DNA of 28,355 bases from Albimonas sp051747505 (GTDB lineage Bacteria; Pseudomonadota; Alphaproteobacteria; Rhodobacterales; Rhodobacteraceae): the NCBI GenBank assembly GCA_051747505.1, contig JBNJGE010000018.1, positions 1-28,355 on the forward strand, read 5' to 3'. How positions within the stretch are numbered: position 1 is the first letter of the stretch; every line of letters starts with the position of its first letter. Position numbers and translations under genes: made by a program. Positions 6,699-13,957 of this stretch are shown here, one piece after another. A model generated the notes under the pieces. It was not told where the DNA came from. It worked only from the letters and a program-made list of their open reading frames with translations, and made no database searches.

Positions 6699-7904
6699 TC
6701 ATGCCGGGGTCCCCGCAGGGGCGGGGGCGGAGGCCGCGGGATCGGGCGCGGCGGGATCGGGGGCGAAGAGGTGCTGCAGCCCCAGATCCGCCGCCCGCGG
6801 ACAGCCGAGCAGCGCGAGGTCGATCAGGATCTCCTTGCGAAAGAGCGCCAGCATGTGGTCGAGCCCGGCCCCGCCGCCGACCGCGGCGGCGTGAAGGAAG
6901 GGGCGCCCCGCGAAGACCGCCTGCGCGCCGAGCGCCAGCGCCATCAGAACATGCGTGCCGCGGCGCACGCCGCCGTCCATCATGACGGTCAGCCGGTCGC
7001 CTGCGGCGGCGACGACGCCCGGCAGCGCGTCCAGCGCGGCGGGCGCGTAGTCGAGCTGCCGTCCGCCGTGGTTGGAGACCATCACGCCGTCGAAGCCGAT
7101 ATCCGCGGCGCGGACCGCGTCCTCGGGTTCCAGCACGCCCTTGAGGATCAGCCGGCCCGTCCACCGCCCGCACAGCCACGCCATCGTATCCCAGTCCAGC
7201 CGGTCCCGCCCGGTCCGCAGGCCCTGGGGCGGCTCCTCGGTCACGCGGGCGCCGGTGCGGTCGTCGCCGAGATTCACGAGGCGCGGGATTCCGTCCTTCA
7301 TCAGCGTCGCGGCGAAGACCTCGAGGCTCCAGCGCGGATGCAGCGCGCCGTCGAGCGCGAGCCGCCAGGTCGGGCGGAAGGGGGCCGTGAAGTCCCGCCG
7401 CTCGATGTTCTCGCGGTTCGACATCACCGGCACGTCGGCGGTGACCACCAGCGTGCCGACGCCGGCCTCCTCCAGCCGCGCGCAGGTGCGGTCGATGCGG
7501 TCGCGGTCGCCGGGGAGGTAGCCCTGATACCAGGCGTTCGGGTTGATCCGCGCGAGCTCCTCGATCGGCACGCTGGAGACGCCGGAGACGATGTGGGGCT
7601 GGTTGGCGGCCGCGAAGGCCTCGGCCAGCAGCGCGTCGCAGCGCCGGCGCAGGAGCGCGTTGAAGCCCGTGGGGGCGAGGCCGATCGGCGCTGCGTAGCG
7701 GTGGCCGAACAGCTCGATCGAGGCGTCGCAGGCCGAGACGTCGCGCAGCACGCGGGGGCGGAAGGCGCGGCGGGCGAACGCCGCGCGGCTGCGTTCGCGC
7801 GAGACGTTGTCCTCGACGCCGCCCGACAGGAACTCCCAGACCGAGGCGGGGAGCCGGCGGCGGGCGGCGGACTCGTAGTCGGCGATGGTGATGAGACGAA
7901 CCAT
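6699..7904 (-). CDS. FMN-dependent alpha-hydroxy-acid dehydrogenase (lactate/mandelate dehydrogenase family)
   Basis: A 401-residue enzyme that oxidises a 2-hydroxy acid to the 2-oxo acid. Recognisable parts: WYQGYLPGDRD (Tyr129), VVTADVPVMSNRENIERRDF (Asp157, Arg164), ILKGVLEPEDA (Lys255), VSNHGGRQLD (His279 catalytic base, Arg282 substrate), MMDGGVRRG and FAGRPFL for FMN phosphate binding. The position equivalent to spinach glycolate oxidase Tyr24, which contacts the substrate carboxylate, is Phe25 (VWEFLSGGVED). No long membrane-anchoring insert like that of Pseudomonas mandelate dehydrogenase is obvious, so it may be soluble or an oxidase. An alanine/proline-rich tail (PDPAAPDPAASAPAPAG) follows the core. 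The ATG at 7904 has GGGGAGGAA upstream. It lies between dctM of system 2 and the enolase-family gene. Confidence 0.93.
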   Translation of the reverse strand: MVRLITIADYESAARRRLPASVWEFLSGGVEDNVSRERSRAAFARRAFRPRVLRDVSACDASIELFGHRYAAPIGLAPTGFNALLRRRCDALLAEAFAAANQPHIVSGVSSVPIEELARINPNAWYQGYLPGDRDRIDRTCARLEEAGVGTLVVTADVPVMSNRENIERRDFTAPFRPTWRLALDGALHPRWSLEVFAATLMKDGIPRLVNLGDDRTGARVTEEPPQGLRTGRDRLDWDTMAWLCGRWTGRLILKGVLEPEDAVRAADIGFDGVMVSNHGGRQLDYAPAALDALPGVVAAAGDRLTVMMDGGVRRGTHVLMALALGAQAVFAGRPFLHAAAVGGGAGLDHMLALFRKEILIDLALLGCPRAADLGLQHLFAPDPAAPDPAASAPAPAGTPA

Positions 7905-7978
7905 TGCGCGCTTCCTCCCCTTTGACGCGGCGCTTGCGGCCGCCTGCTCCGGTGACCGGAGGTTTTCCGAGCCGGCCG

Positions 7979-9286
7979 CTAGTCGATGAAGCCCGGCAGA
8001 TAGGTGACGATTCCCGGCAGCACGATCATGGCGCCGACCAGAAGGATGTCGGCGATGATGAACCACGACACGCCCGCGAAGATGCGCCCGACGGTCGTGC
8101 GGTCGCCCATGATCTCCTTGATGACATAGACGTTGAGCCCCACGGGCGGGGTGATCAGCCCGATCTCCAGGAACTTGACGAGCAGGATGCCGAACCAGAT
8201 CAGGTCCGCGTCCCGCGCCTCGAGGATCGGCAGCAGGATCGGCAGGGTCAGCAGCAGGCAGCCCATCGGGTCGAGGAACATGCCCAGAAAGATGTAGAGG
8301 ACCGCGATGGCGAGCATCAGCTGGAGCTGATCGAGCTCCGCCGCCACGATCAGGTCGGAGAAGAAGGCCGGCACGCCGGTGAAGGCGAGAAAGCGCGTCA
8401 GCAGCGCCGCGCCCACGGCGATGAAGAAGATGGACGCCGTGCCGTAGAGGGTCTCGGTCACCGCGTCGACGAACACCTTGCGCGTCATCGCCCCCTTGGC
8501 GACCGCGATGAGGATGGAGAGGAGCGCGCCGACGGCGCCCGCCTCGGTCGGGGTGAACACGCCGGAGAAGAGGCCGCCGAAGACGCCGAGGACCAGCACC
8601 AGGAAGGGCCAGGATTCGCGCAGGGCCCGAAGGCGTTCCGAACGCGCGGGCGTCTCCGTCATGCGGGGCGCAATGGAGGGCTTCGTGGCCACGCGCAGCA
8701 GGATGACGGCGGAATAGATCAGGGCGGTCAGCAGGCCCGGGAAGATCCCGGCGATGAAGAGCTTGCCGATCGAGACCTCGGCGAAGATGCCGTAGAGGAT
8801 CATGATGATCGAGGGCGGGATCATGGAGCCGATCGTGCCCGCCGCCGCCACGATGCCGGCGGCGAAGCCGGGCTGGTAGCCGTGGCGGCTCATCTCCGGC
8901 ACCGCGATCCGGCCCATCGCGGCGGCGGCCGCGAGGCTCGACCCGGTGACCGCCGAGAAGCCCGCCGCCCCCGTCACGGTGGCGATGCCGAGCCCGCCCG
9001 GCAGCCGCCCGAGCCAGAGCTGGGCGGCGGCGAACAGGCTTTCGGTGATGCGGGCGTGGTAGCTGACATAGCCCATGAGCAGGAACATGGGGATCGAGCT
9101 CAGCGTCCAGTGCGCCGTGAAGTCGTAGGGCACCTGCGCGAGCATGCCCCAGGCCGCGCGGTCGCCGGCGAAGGCCCAGATGCCGACGAAGGCGACGCCG
9201 CCCAGCGTGACGCCGATGGGCACGCGCAGGGCGAGCAGAAGGACCGTCGCGGCGAGGCCGAGCAGGCCGATGGTCACGCCGTCCAT
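7979..9286 (-). CDS. dctM: TRAP transporter large permease, DctM family (system 2)
   Basis: A 435-residue multi-spanning membrane protein starting MDGVTIGLLGLAATVLLLAL. DctM signatures are SSIPMFLLMGYVSYHARITE, GAAGFSAVTGSSLAAAAAMG, GTIGSMIPPSIIMILYG, GVFTPTEAGAVGALLSI and IGLITPPVGLNVYVIKEI. It is the channel partner of the dctQ and dctP genes immediately upstream. Its ATG shares one base with the dctQ stop (TGATG), fixing the start. It differs clearly in sequence from the DctM of system 1, so the two systems are not a recent tandem duplication. Confidence 0.95.
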   Translation of the reverse strand: MDGVTIGLLGLAATVLLLALRVPIGVTLGGVAFVGIWAFAGDRAAWGMLAQVPYDFTAHWTLSSIPMFLLMGYVSYHARITESLFAAAQLWLGRLPGGLGIATVTGAAGFSAVTGSSLAAAAAMGRIAVPEMSRHGYQPGFAAGIVAAAGTIGSMIPPSIIMILYGIFAEVSIGKLFIAGIFPGLLTALIYSAVILLRVATKPSIAPRMTETPARSERLRALRESWPFLVLVLGVFGGLFSGVFTPTEAGAVGALLSILIAVAKGAMTRKVFVDAVTETLYGTASIFFIAVGAALLTRFLAFTGVPAFFSDLIVAAELDQLQLMLAIAVLYIFLGMFLDPMGCLLLTLPILLPILEARDADLIWFGILLVKFLEIGLITPPVGLNVYVIKEIMGDRTTVGRIFAGVSWFIIADILLVGAMIVLPGIVTYLPGFID

Positions 9287-9801
9287 CACTCGCCCCGCCC
9301 GATTTCGTCGGCGGCGTCCGCGCGCCCCAGCGCCGTGGCCGCGGCCTGCGCGAGCAGCATGACCGCGATCAGCGCAAAGCCGGCCACCGGCAGGAAGCGC
9401 GTGGGCCAGGTGGCGACCGTCACCGTCGTGCCCGTGTAGGCGCCGACCCGCCAGGCCTTGACCGCAGGCTCCCACGCCGCCCAGGCGATGCCGGCGCAGT
9501 AGAGGGCGGAGAGGAGGAGCGCGAGGACCAGCAGCGCGCGCCTGAGCCCCGCGGGAAGATGCTGGTAGAGCAGGTCCACATGCACCAGCCCGCTCTTCCG
9601 CTCCATCGCCGCGAGCGGCAGCATCGCCACCGCGGCCATGTAGTAGTAGGAGACCATCTCCAGCGTCGCGGGGGCCGGCAGGTTGAACAGATACTTGCCG
9701 GCCACGTCCAGATTGACGTGGAGCATCATCGCGATCAGGCCCAGCGCGCCGCCGAGCGCGAAGACGCGGGCGAGGAGGCGGATCGCCCTCAGCATCGGCA
9801 T
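9286..9801 (-). CDS. dctQ: TRAP transporter small permease, DctQ family (system 2)
   Basis: A 171-residue protein with about four transmembrane helices (for example ALGLIAMMLHVNLDVAGKYL, MVSYYYMAAVAMLPLAAMER, LLVLALLLSALYCAGIAWAA, FLPVAGFALIAVMLLAQAA). The ERKSGLVHVDLLYQHL loop after helix 2 is the DctQ signature. It follows dctP by 22 bp and joins dctM by a TGATG overlap. Sequence is distinct from the system 1 DctQ apart from general topology. Confidence 0.92.
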   Translation of the reverse strand: MPMLRAIRLLARVFALGGALGLIAMMLHVNLDVAGKYLFNLPAPATLEMVSYYYMAAVAMLPLAAMERKSGLVHVDLLYQHLPAGLRRALLVLALLLSALYCAGIAWAAWEPAVKAWRVGAYTGTTVTVATWPTRFLPVAGFALIAVMLLAQAAATALGRADAADEIGRGE

Positions 9802-9823
9802 GTCCCCCTCCCCGCCCGGTCGG

Positions 9824-10951
9824 TCACTGGCCGTAGTTCGCGAGATCGACCTTGTCGTAGACCTCGCGCTGCAGCGCCTCGGTCATCTTCGCCTGGTCGC
9901 CGCCCGTCTCCGCGTAGATGCCTTCCCATTTCTCCAGCAGCTCGCGGTAGCGCGCGATGATCGTCTCCGGATCCTCGATGCCGTGCTTGTCCCGGGCGAT
10001 CTGGGCGACCTTCTCGATGTCGGCCTTGATGAACTCCTGCCGCTGCGCCTCAAGCGCCTCGGTGGGCTCGACGATCTCGACGCCGTGCTCGGAGGCCGCC
10101 TCAAGCGCCTCCTCGTCGTTCTGCATGTAGGCGTAGGTCACGCCCATGGTGCCGATGGCGGCCCCCTCGAGCGTCACCTTGCGCTGCTCGTCCGTCAGGT
10201 CGGACCAGAAGCCCTGATTGAAGGTGAAGAGCGACATGGCCGCATAGGTGCCCAGCGGGAGCATCACGTCGTAATCCGCCACGTCCCACAGCGAATAGGC
10301 CTTGAGCGCGGCGGGCGAGAACACCGCCACGTCCACGCCGCCGCGGTCCAGCGTCTCGAACATCTCGGCGGCCGAGACGTTGACCGACGTGCCGCCGACC
10401 GATTCCACCCAGCGATCCCACAGGGCGCCGGCCGAGCGGAAGCTCTTGCCCTCCAGGTCCTCGGGCGTCGTGAGCTTCTGCTTCGAGATCAGCGTGTAGG
10501 GGGTGGTGGAGTAGGTGGAGGTGAAGACGAGGCCCTTGTCCTCGAAATCCGCGCGGCAGGGCGCGCAGTCGAGCATCACCAGCTCCGCCACCGCGGCGGC
10601 GATGGCCGGCGGCTTGTCCGAGAGCATCGCCATGTCGGCGATGAGCTGGAAATGCGGGAACTCCGCGGGGAAGTAGGTCAGGGCGAGGACGCCCACATCC
10701 ACGATCGAGTTCTCGATCCCCGGCAGGGTGTCCTTGGCCCCGAGCAGCGAGCCGCCCGCCCAGAACTGGAAGTCCATCTCGCCGCCCGAGGCCTCCTTCA
10801 CATGGGCCATGAACTTCTCGAACCCGCCGACGGTGCCGGGATGGGCCGGCGGGTGCCAGGTGGAGGCGCGGATTGTGGTCTGCGCCGCGACGGGCGCGGC
10901 GGCGAGGACGGCGGCGGCGAGAGCCGGCGCGAGGGCTTGGCGGATCTTCAT
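9824..10951 (-). CDS. dctP: TRAP transporter solute-binding protein, DctP family (system 2)
   Basis: A 375-residue periplasmic binding protein with a clear signal peptide (MKIRQALAPALAAAVLAAAP, cleavage near VAA-QT, residues 23-24). Family features include FWAGGSLLGAKDTLPGI, EDLEGKSFRSAGALWD with Arg172 in the position of the conserved carboxylate-binding Arg, and the following AAEMFETLDRGGVDVAVFSP block. A Cys129-x-x-Cys132 pair (LDCAPCRADF) could form a disulfide in the periplasm. It is longer than the system 1 protein and has an extended charged C-terminus. GGAGAA precedes the ATG. It follows the ThDP enzyme gene after a 54-bp gap that contains a 20-base perfect palindrome. Confidence 0.93.
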   Translation of the reverse strand: MKIRQALAPALAAAVLAAAPVAAQTTIRASTWHPPAHPGTVGGFEKFMAHVKEASGGEMDFQFWAGGSLLGAKDTLPGIENSIVDVGVLALTYFPAEFPHFQLIADMAMLSDKPPAIAAAVAELVMLDCAPCRADFEDKGLVFTSTYSTTPYTLISKQKLTTPEDLEGKSFRSAGALWDRWVESVGGTSVNVSAAEMFETLDRGGVDVAVFSPAALKAYSLWDVADYDVMLPLGTYAAMSLFTFNQGFWSDLTDEQRKVTLEGAAIGTMGVTYAYMQNDEEALEAASEHGVEIVEPTEALEAQRQEFIKADIEKVAQIARDKHGIEDPETIIARYRELLEKWEGIYAETGGDQAKMTEALQREVYDKVDLANYGQ

Positions 10952-10981
10952 GGGTTCTCCTCCCCGGGATGTCGAATGTCT

Positions 10982-11001
10982 CCGGCGGCGCGCGCCGCCG
11001 G
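10982..11001. repeat. 20-base perfect palindrome in the gap between the ThDP-enzyme gene and dctP
   Basis: Two complementary 10-base halves (CCGGCGGCGC and GCGCCGCCGG) sit directly behind the ThDP enzyme stop. As RNA it would fold into a strong stem without a U tract, a typical place for an mRNA-stabilising or processing hairpin that raises expression of a downstream binding-protein gene. Confidence 0.5.
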
Positions 11002-11005
11002 TTCT

Positions 11006-12673
11006 TCAGGCCGCCGGCGGCGGCAGGCGCATCGTCGGCGACAGCACCTCCTGCGCCAGATGCAGGTGCAGGATGGATGGCAGGCCGGAGGCGCGGGCGC
11101 GGGCGAGCGCGGGAGCGAACTCCTCGGTCCGGCGCACCGTCTCGCCATGGCCGCCGAAGGCGCGGGCGTAGGCGGCGAAGTCCGGATTGCGGAGCTGCGT
11201 GCCCGACACGCGCCCGGGATAGTCCCGCTCCTGATGCATGCGGATGGTGCCGTACTGGCCGTTGTCGATCAGCACGGTCACGAAGGGCAGGTCGTGCTGG
11301 ACGGCCGTGGCGAACTCCTGGCCGTTCATCAGGAAGCAGCCGTCGCCTGCGAAGGCCACGACCTCGGCCTCGGGGCGCAGTCGTTTGGCCGCGACGACGG
11401 AGGGGATGCAGTAGCCCATGGAGCCGTTCGCGGGCGCGAGCTGCGTTCCGTGGCGCGCGAAGCGGCGGAAGCGTTGCAGCCAGATGGCGTAGTTGCCGGC
11501 CCCGTTGCACATGATGGCGTCGGCGGGCAGCGCGCGGTTGAGCTCCGCCATGACCTCGCCCATGTCGAGCTCGCCGGTCGGCTCGACGCGCGAGGGGTCC
11601 GACCATTCGAGATAGGAGTCGTGCAGCCCCGCCATCCGGTCGAGCCGCGCCTGTTTCGCCGGCGCGGGCGAGAGGGCGGTGAGCGCCGCGGCGAAGGGCG
11701 CGGGCGCGGCGACCACCCCCAGATCGGTCGTGTAGACGCGCCCGATCTCGGCCGGATCGGCGTGGACATGGATCAGACGCTGGCGCGGGCGCGGGATGTC
11801 GAGCAGCGTGAAGGTCTGCGACGGGACCTCCGACAGCCGCCCGCCCGCCAGAAGCACGAGGTCGGCGTTCGCGATCTCCTCGACGATCCGCGGATTGGCG
11901 CCGAGGCTGAGGTCGCCGGCATAGGCCGGATGCTCGGCCGGAAACAGCATCTGGCGGCGGAAGGAGCAGCAGACCGGCAGGGCGGCCGCGGCGGCGAATG
12001 CGGCGAAGGCGTCCACCGCCGCCTGCGTCCAGCGCGAGCCGCCGACGATCGCCATCGGGCGCTCGGCCGCCTCGATCATCTCCAGCAGCTCCGCCATGTC
12101 GGCGGCGGCGGGGTGCGGCTCCAGCGGCGGCATGGCCGGGGCGTCCTCCACGCGGACGCGGTCGAGGAGCATGTCCTCGGGCAGCGAGACCACCACCGGG
12201 CCCGGGCGCCCGGAGACGGCCACGCGGAAGGCGCGGGCGACGAGCTCCGGAACCCGGGCGGCGTCGTCGATCTCCACCACCCACTTGGCGACGGAGCCGA
12301 AGACGGCGCCGTAGTCGAGCTCCTGGAAGGTGTCGCGCCCGCGCGTCCCCCGCGCGACCTGGCCGACGAAGAGGATCATCGGCGTCGAATCCTGCTGGGC
12401 GATGTGCAGCCCGTGGAAGGCGTTCGAGGCGCCGGGGCCGCGGGTGACGAAGCAGACGCCGGGGCGGCCGGTCAGCTTGCCCGCGGCCTCCGCCATCATG
12501 GCCGCGCCGCCCTCCTGGCGGCAGACGACGAGCCCGACGGGCGAGTCATGCAGCGCGTCCAGCACCGCGAGATAGCTTTCGCCCGGAACGCCGAAGGCGT
12601 GCTCGACCCCGTGCCGGACGAGCTGGGCGACGAGCGCCTCCCCCCCGGTCCGCTCCGCCGGCGCCGCGGTCAC
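11006..12673 (-). CDS. ThDP-dependent enzyme, acetolactate-synthase-like large subunit family
   Basis: A 555-residue thiamine-diphosphate enzyme with the usual Pyr, central and PP domains. The Pyr domain carries HAFGVPGESYLAVLDAL and the cofactor-activating Glu54 (VVCRQEGGAAMMAEAAGKLT), followed by VTRGPGASNA, the acetolactate-synthase-type TxGPGxxN motif. The PP domain has the cofactor-binding FAGDGCFLMNGQEFATAVQ (about residues 440-458) ending in the LIDNGQYG metal-binding end. Benzoylformate decarboxylase has His70 in the motif where this protein has Arg-Gly-Pro-Gly, so it is not a plain BFD. Likely chemistry is decarboxylation or carboligation of a 2-oxo acid, matching the upstream dehydrogenase product. 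The GTG start at 12673 overlaps a tiny leader frame. No small regulatory subunit gene is next to it, which argues against a biosynthetic acetolactate synthase. Confidence 0.85.
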   Translation of the reverse strand: MTAAPAERTGGEALVAQLVRHGVEHAFGVPGESYLAVLDALHDSPVGLVVCRQEGGAAMMAEAAGKLTGRPGVCFVTRGPGASNAFHGLHIAQQDSTPMILFVGQVARGTRGRDTFQELDYGAVFGSVAKWVVEIDDAARVPELVARAFRVAVSGRPGPVVVSLPEDMLLDRVRVEDAPAMPPLEPHPAAADMAELLEMIEAAERPMAIVGGSRWTQAAVDAFAAFAAAAALPVCCSFRRQMLFPAEHPAYAGDLSLGANPRIVEEIANADLVLLAGGRLSEVPSQTFTLLDIPRPRQRLIHVHADPAEIGRVYTTDLGVVAAPAPFAAALTALSPAPAKQARLDRMAGLHDSYLEWSDPSRVEPTGELDMGEVMAELNRALPADAIMCNGAGNYAIWLQRFRRFARHGTQLAPANGSMGYCIPSVVAAKRLRPEAEVVAFAGDGCFLMNGQEFATAVQHDLPFVTVLIDNGQYGTIRMHQERDYPGRVSGTQLRNPDFAAYARAFGGHGETVRRTEEFAPALARARASGLPSILHLHLAQEVLSPTMRLPPPAA

Positions 12674-12711
12674 GCGCGCCTCCGTTCCGCCGTCGCGCGG
12701 TGGGCCCTCAT
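12670..12711 (-). CDS. Possible 13-residue leader peptide ahead of the ThDP enzyme
   Basis: The ATG at 12711 has a far stronger ribosome site (GGGGGAGGAGAGG) than the GTG of the following gene. It encodes MRAHRATAERRRA and stops at 12670-12672, overlapping the GTG start of the ThDP enzyme by four bases (GTGA). This same junction type links other genes in the window, so translation of the main gene may depend on the leader. It may equally be chance; short frames are common in such GC-rich DNA. Confidence 0.35.
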   Translation of the reverse strand: MRAHRATAERRRA

Positions 12712-12836
12712 CCTCTCCTCCCCCTCTTGCGAGTTTTTCGTCGGGACTCGCTTGCAGACTGTCGACAGGTTAACGAAACGCATGTTTTGATCAATGCAAA
12801 TTTTCTTTCATCAGATGCAGGGCGGGGAGACACCGA
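12712..12836. promoter_or_regulatory. Divergent regulatory region between the catabolic operon and the quinone oxidoreductase
   Basis: This interval stands out as AT-rich (about 12770-12820) in otherwise very GC-rich DNA and separates divergent genes. It contains several symmetrical sites: CTGTCGACAG (12759-12768, perfect), AAAC-GCAT-GTTT (12776-12787) and TTGATCAA (12787-12794, perfect). These are plausible regulator sites, for example for the IclR protein encoded at 1699-2562. Promoter boxes are weak matches on both strands and I do not assign them. The ribosome site GGGGAGAC lies just before the oxidoreductase ATG. Confidence 0.5.
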
Positions 12837-13808
12837 ATGGCAAAGGTGGTGCGGTTCCACGAGACGGGCGGGCCGGAGGTGCTGCGGCTGGAGACGGCGG
12901 AGGTCGGCGCGCCCGGCCCGGGAGAGGTGCGGCTGCGCCAGACGGCGATCGGGGTGAACTTCACCGACACCTATCTGCGCTCGGGCCTCTATCCCTCGCC
13001 CCTGCCCTGCACGCCCGGCCGGGAGGCGGCCGGCGTCGTGGAGGCGGTCGGCGAGGGCGTCGGGGACTGGAAGCCAGGCGACCGGGCGAGCTACGCCGCG
13101 GTCTCGGGGGCCTATGCCGATCTGCGGCTGATCGAGGCGCGCCATCTGATCCGGCTGCCGGAGGCGATCGACGACCGGACCGCGGCCGCCGCGACGCTGC
13201 GGGGGCTCACGGCCCATTTCCTGCTGCACGAGGTGCATCCCGTTCGTCCGGGGGCGCCGATCCTGGTCCACGCCGCCGCCGGCGGGGTCGGGGTGATCCT
13301 GACCCAGTGGGCGAAGGCGCTGGGCGCCGAGGTCATCGGGGTCGTCTCGTCGGAGGAGAAGGCGGCCGTCGCGCGGGCGAACGGCTGCGCGCATGTGATC
13401 GTGGGACGGGAGGCCGACATCGCGGGCGAAGTCGCCCGGATCACCGGCGGGGCGATGGTCCCCGTCGTCTACGACGCGGTCGGCCGGGACACCTTCAGCC
13501 GCTCGCTGGACTGCCTGGCGCCCAGGGGGCATTTCGTCAGCTACGGGCAGGCCTCGGGCCCCATCCCGCCGGTGACGATCCAGGAGTTCGGCAATCGCGG
13601 GTCGCTCACGCTCACGCGGCCGATGCTGGGCCACTACATCGCCGACCCGGCGGAGCAGGCGCGGATGGCGGAGGCGCTGTTCGCCATGATCGCGTCCGGC
13701 GCGATCCGCGTGCGGGCCGACAACGTCTATCCCCTGGAACAGGCGCGCGAGGCCCATTCGGATCTTCAGGGCGGGCGGACCTCGGGCTCCGTGATCCTCA
13801 CGACCTGA
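12837..13808 (+). CDS. qor: NADPH:quinone oxidoreductase-like protein (zinc-free MDR family)
   Basis: A 323-residue protein of the medium-chain dehydrogenase/reductase superfamily, quinone reductase branch. Visible features: GVNFTDTYLRSGLYP, the quinone-oxidoreductase signature region; TPGREAAGVVEAVGEGVGDW; and the nucleotide-binding HAAAGGVGVILTQWAKALGA with the AxxGGVG glycine motif for NADPH. The zinc-binding cysteines of alcohol dehydrogenases are absent. Such enzymes reduce quinones or conjugated enones. It is the only plus-strand gene recognised here, diverging from the long catabolic operon and sharing its upstream region. It might reduce an unsaturated intermediate produced with the tautomerase. 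An IS element starts 14 bp behind its stop. Confidence 0.93.
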   Translation: MAKVVRFHETGGPEVLRLETAEVGAPGPGEVRLRQTAIGVNFTDTYLRSGLYPSPLPCTPGREAAGVVEAVGEGVGDWKPGDRASYAAVSGAYADLRLIEARHLIRLPEAIDDRTAAAATLRGLTAHFLLHEVHPVRPGAPILVHAAAGGVGVILTQWAKALGAEVIGVVSSEEKAAVARANGCAHVIVGREADIAGEVARITGGAMVPVVYDAVGRDTFSRSLDCLAPRGHFVSYGQASGPIPPVTIQEFGNRGSLTLTRPMLGHYIADPAEQARMAEALFAMIASGAIRVRADNVYPLEQAREAHSDLQGGRTSGSVILTT

Positions 13809-13822
13809 GCCCATTCCAAAGT

Positions 13823-13844
13823 GGAGACCTCCGGTAACCGGGCT
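13823..13844. repeat. Left terminal inverted repeat of the IS5-family element
   Basis: Begins GGAGACCTCCGGTAACCGGG; 18 of 22 bases match the reverse complement of 15102-15123. This is the transposase C-terminal side. The 134 bp between here and the transposase stop hold no other recognisable feature. Confidence 0.85.
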
Positions 13845-13957
13845 ACGGCCGCGGAGTGAAGGGCCCGAGGCGCATCAGGATGGGTGCGGGCGGCTTGGAC
13901 GGGCTCCTCGTGTCGACTTCGGGAGGTTTGCGGCGGCCGGTCGGCCCGTTCGGGGCG

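Noticed and set aside
7947..7961. Palindrome CTCCGGTGACCGGAG resembling the IS terminal repeat
   Set aside because: The shared CCTCCGGT-ACCGG is short and self-complementary, and no matching second end or duplication lies nearby. It may just be a small intergenic hairpin behind dctM.
2666..10951. The two TRAP systems as a tandem duplication
   Set aside because: Gene order and protein sequences differ too much between them.
11006..12673. Naming the ThDP enzyme benzoylformate decarboxylase (mdlC) from context
   Set aside because: The motif that carries His70 in benzoylformate decarboxylase reads VTRGPGASNA here, an acetolactate-synthase-type sequence.
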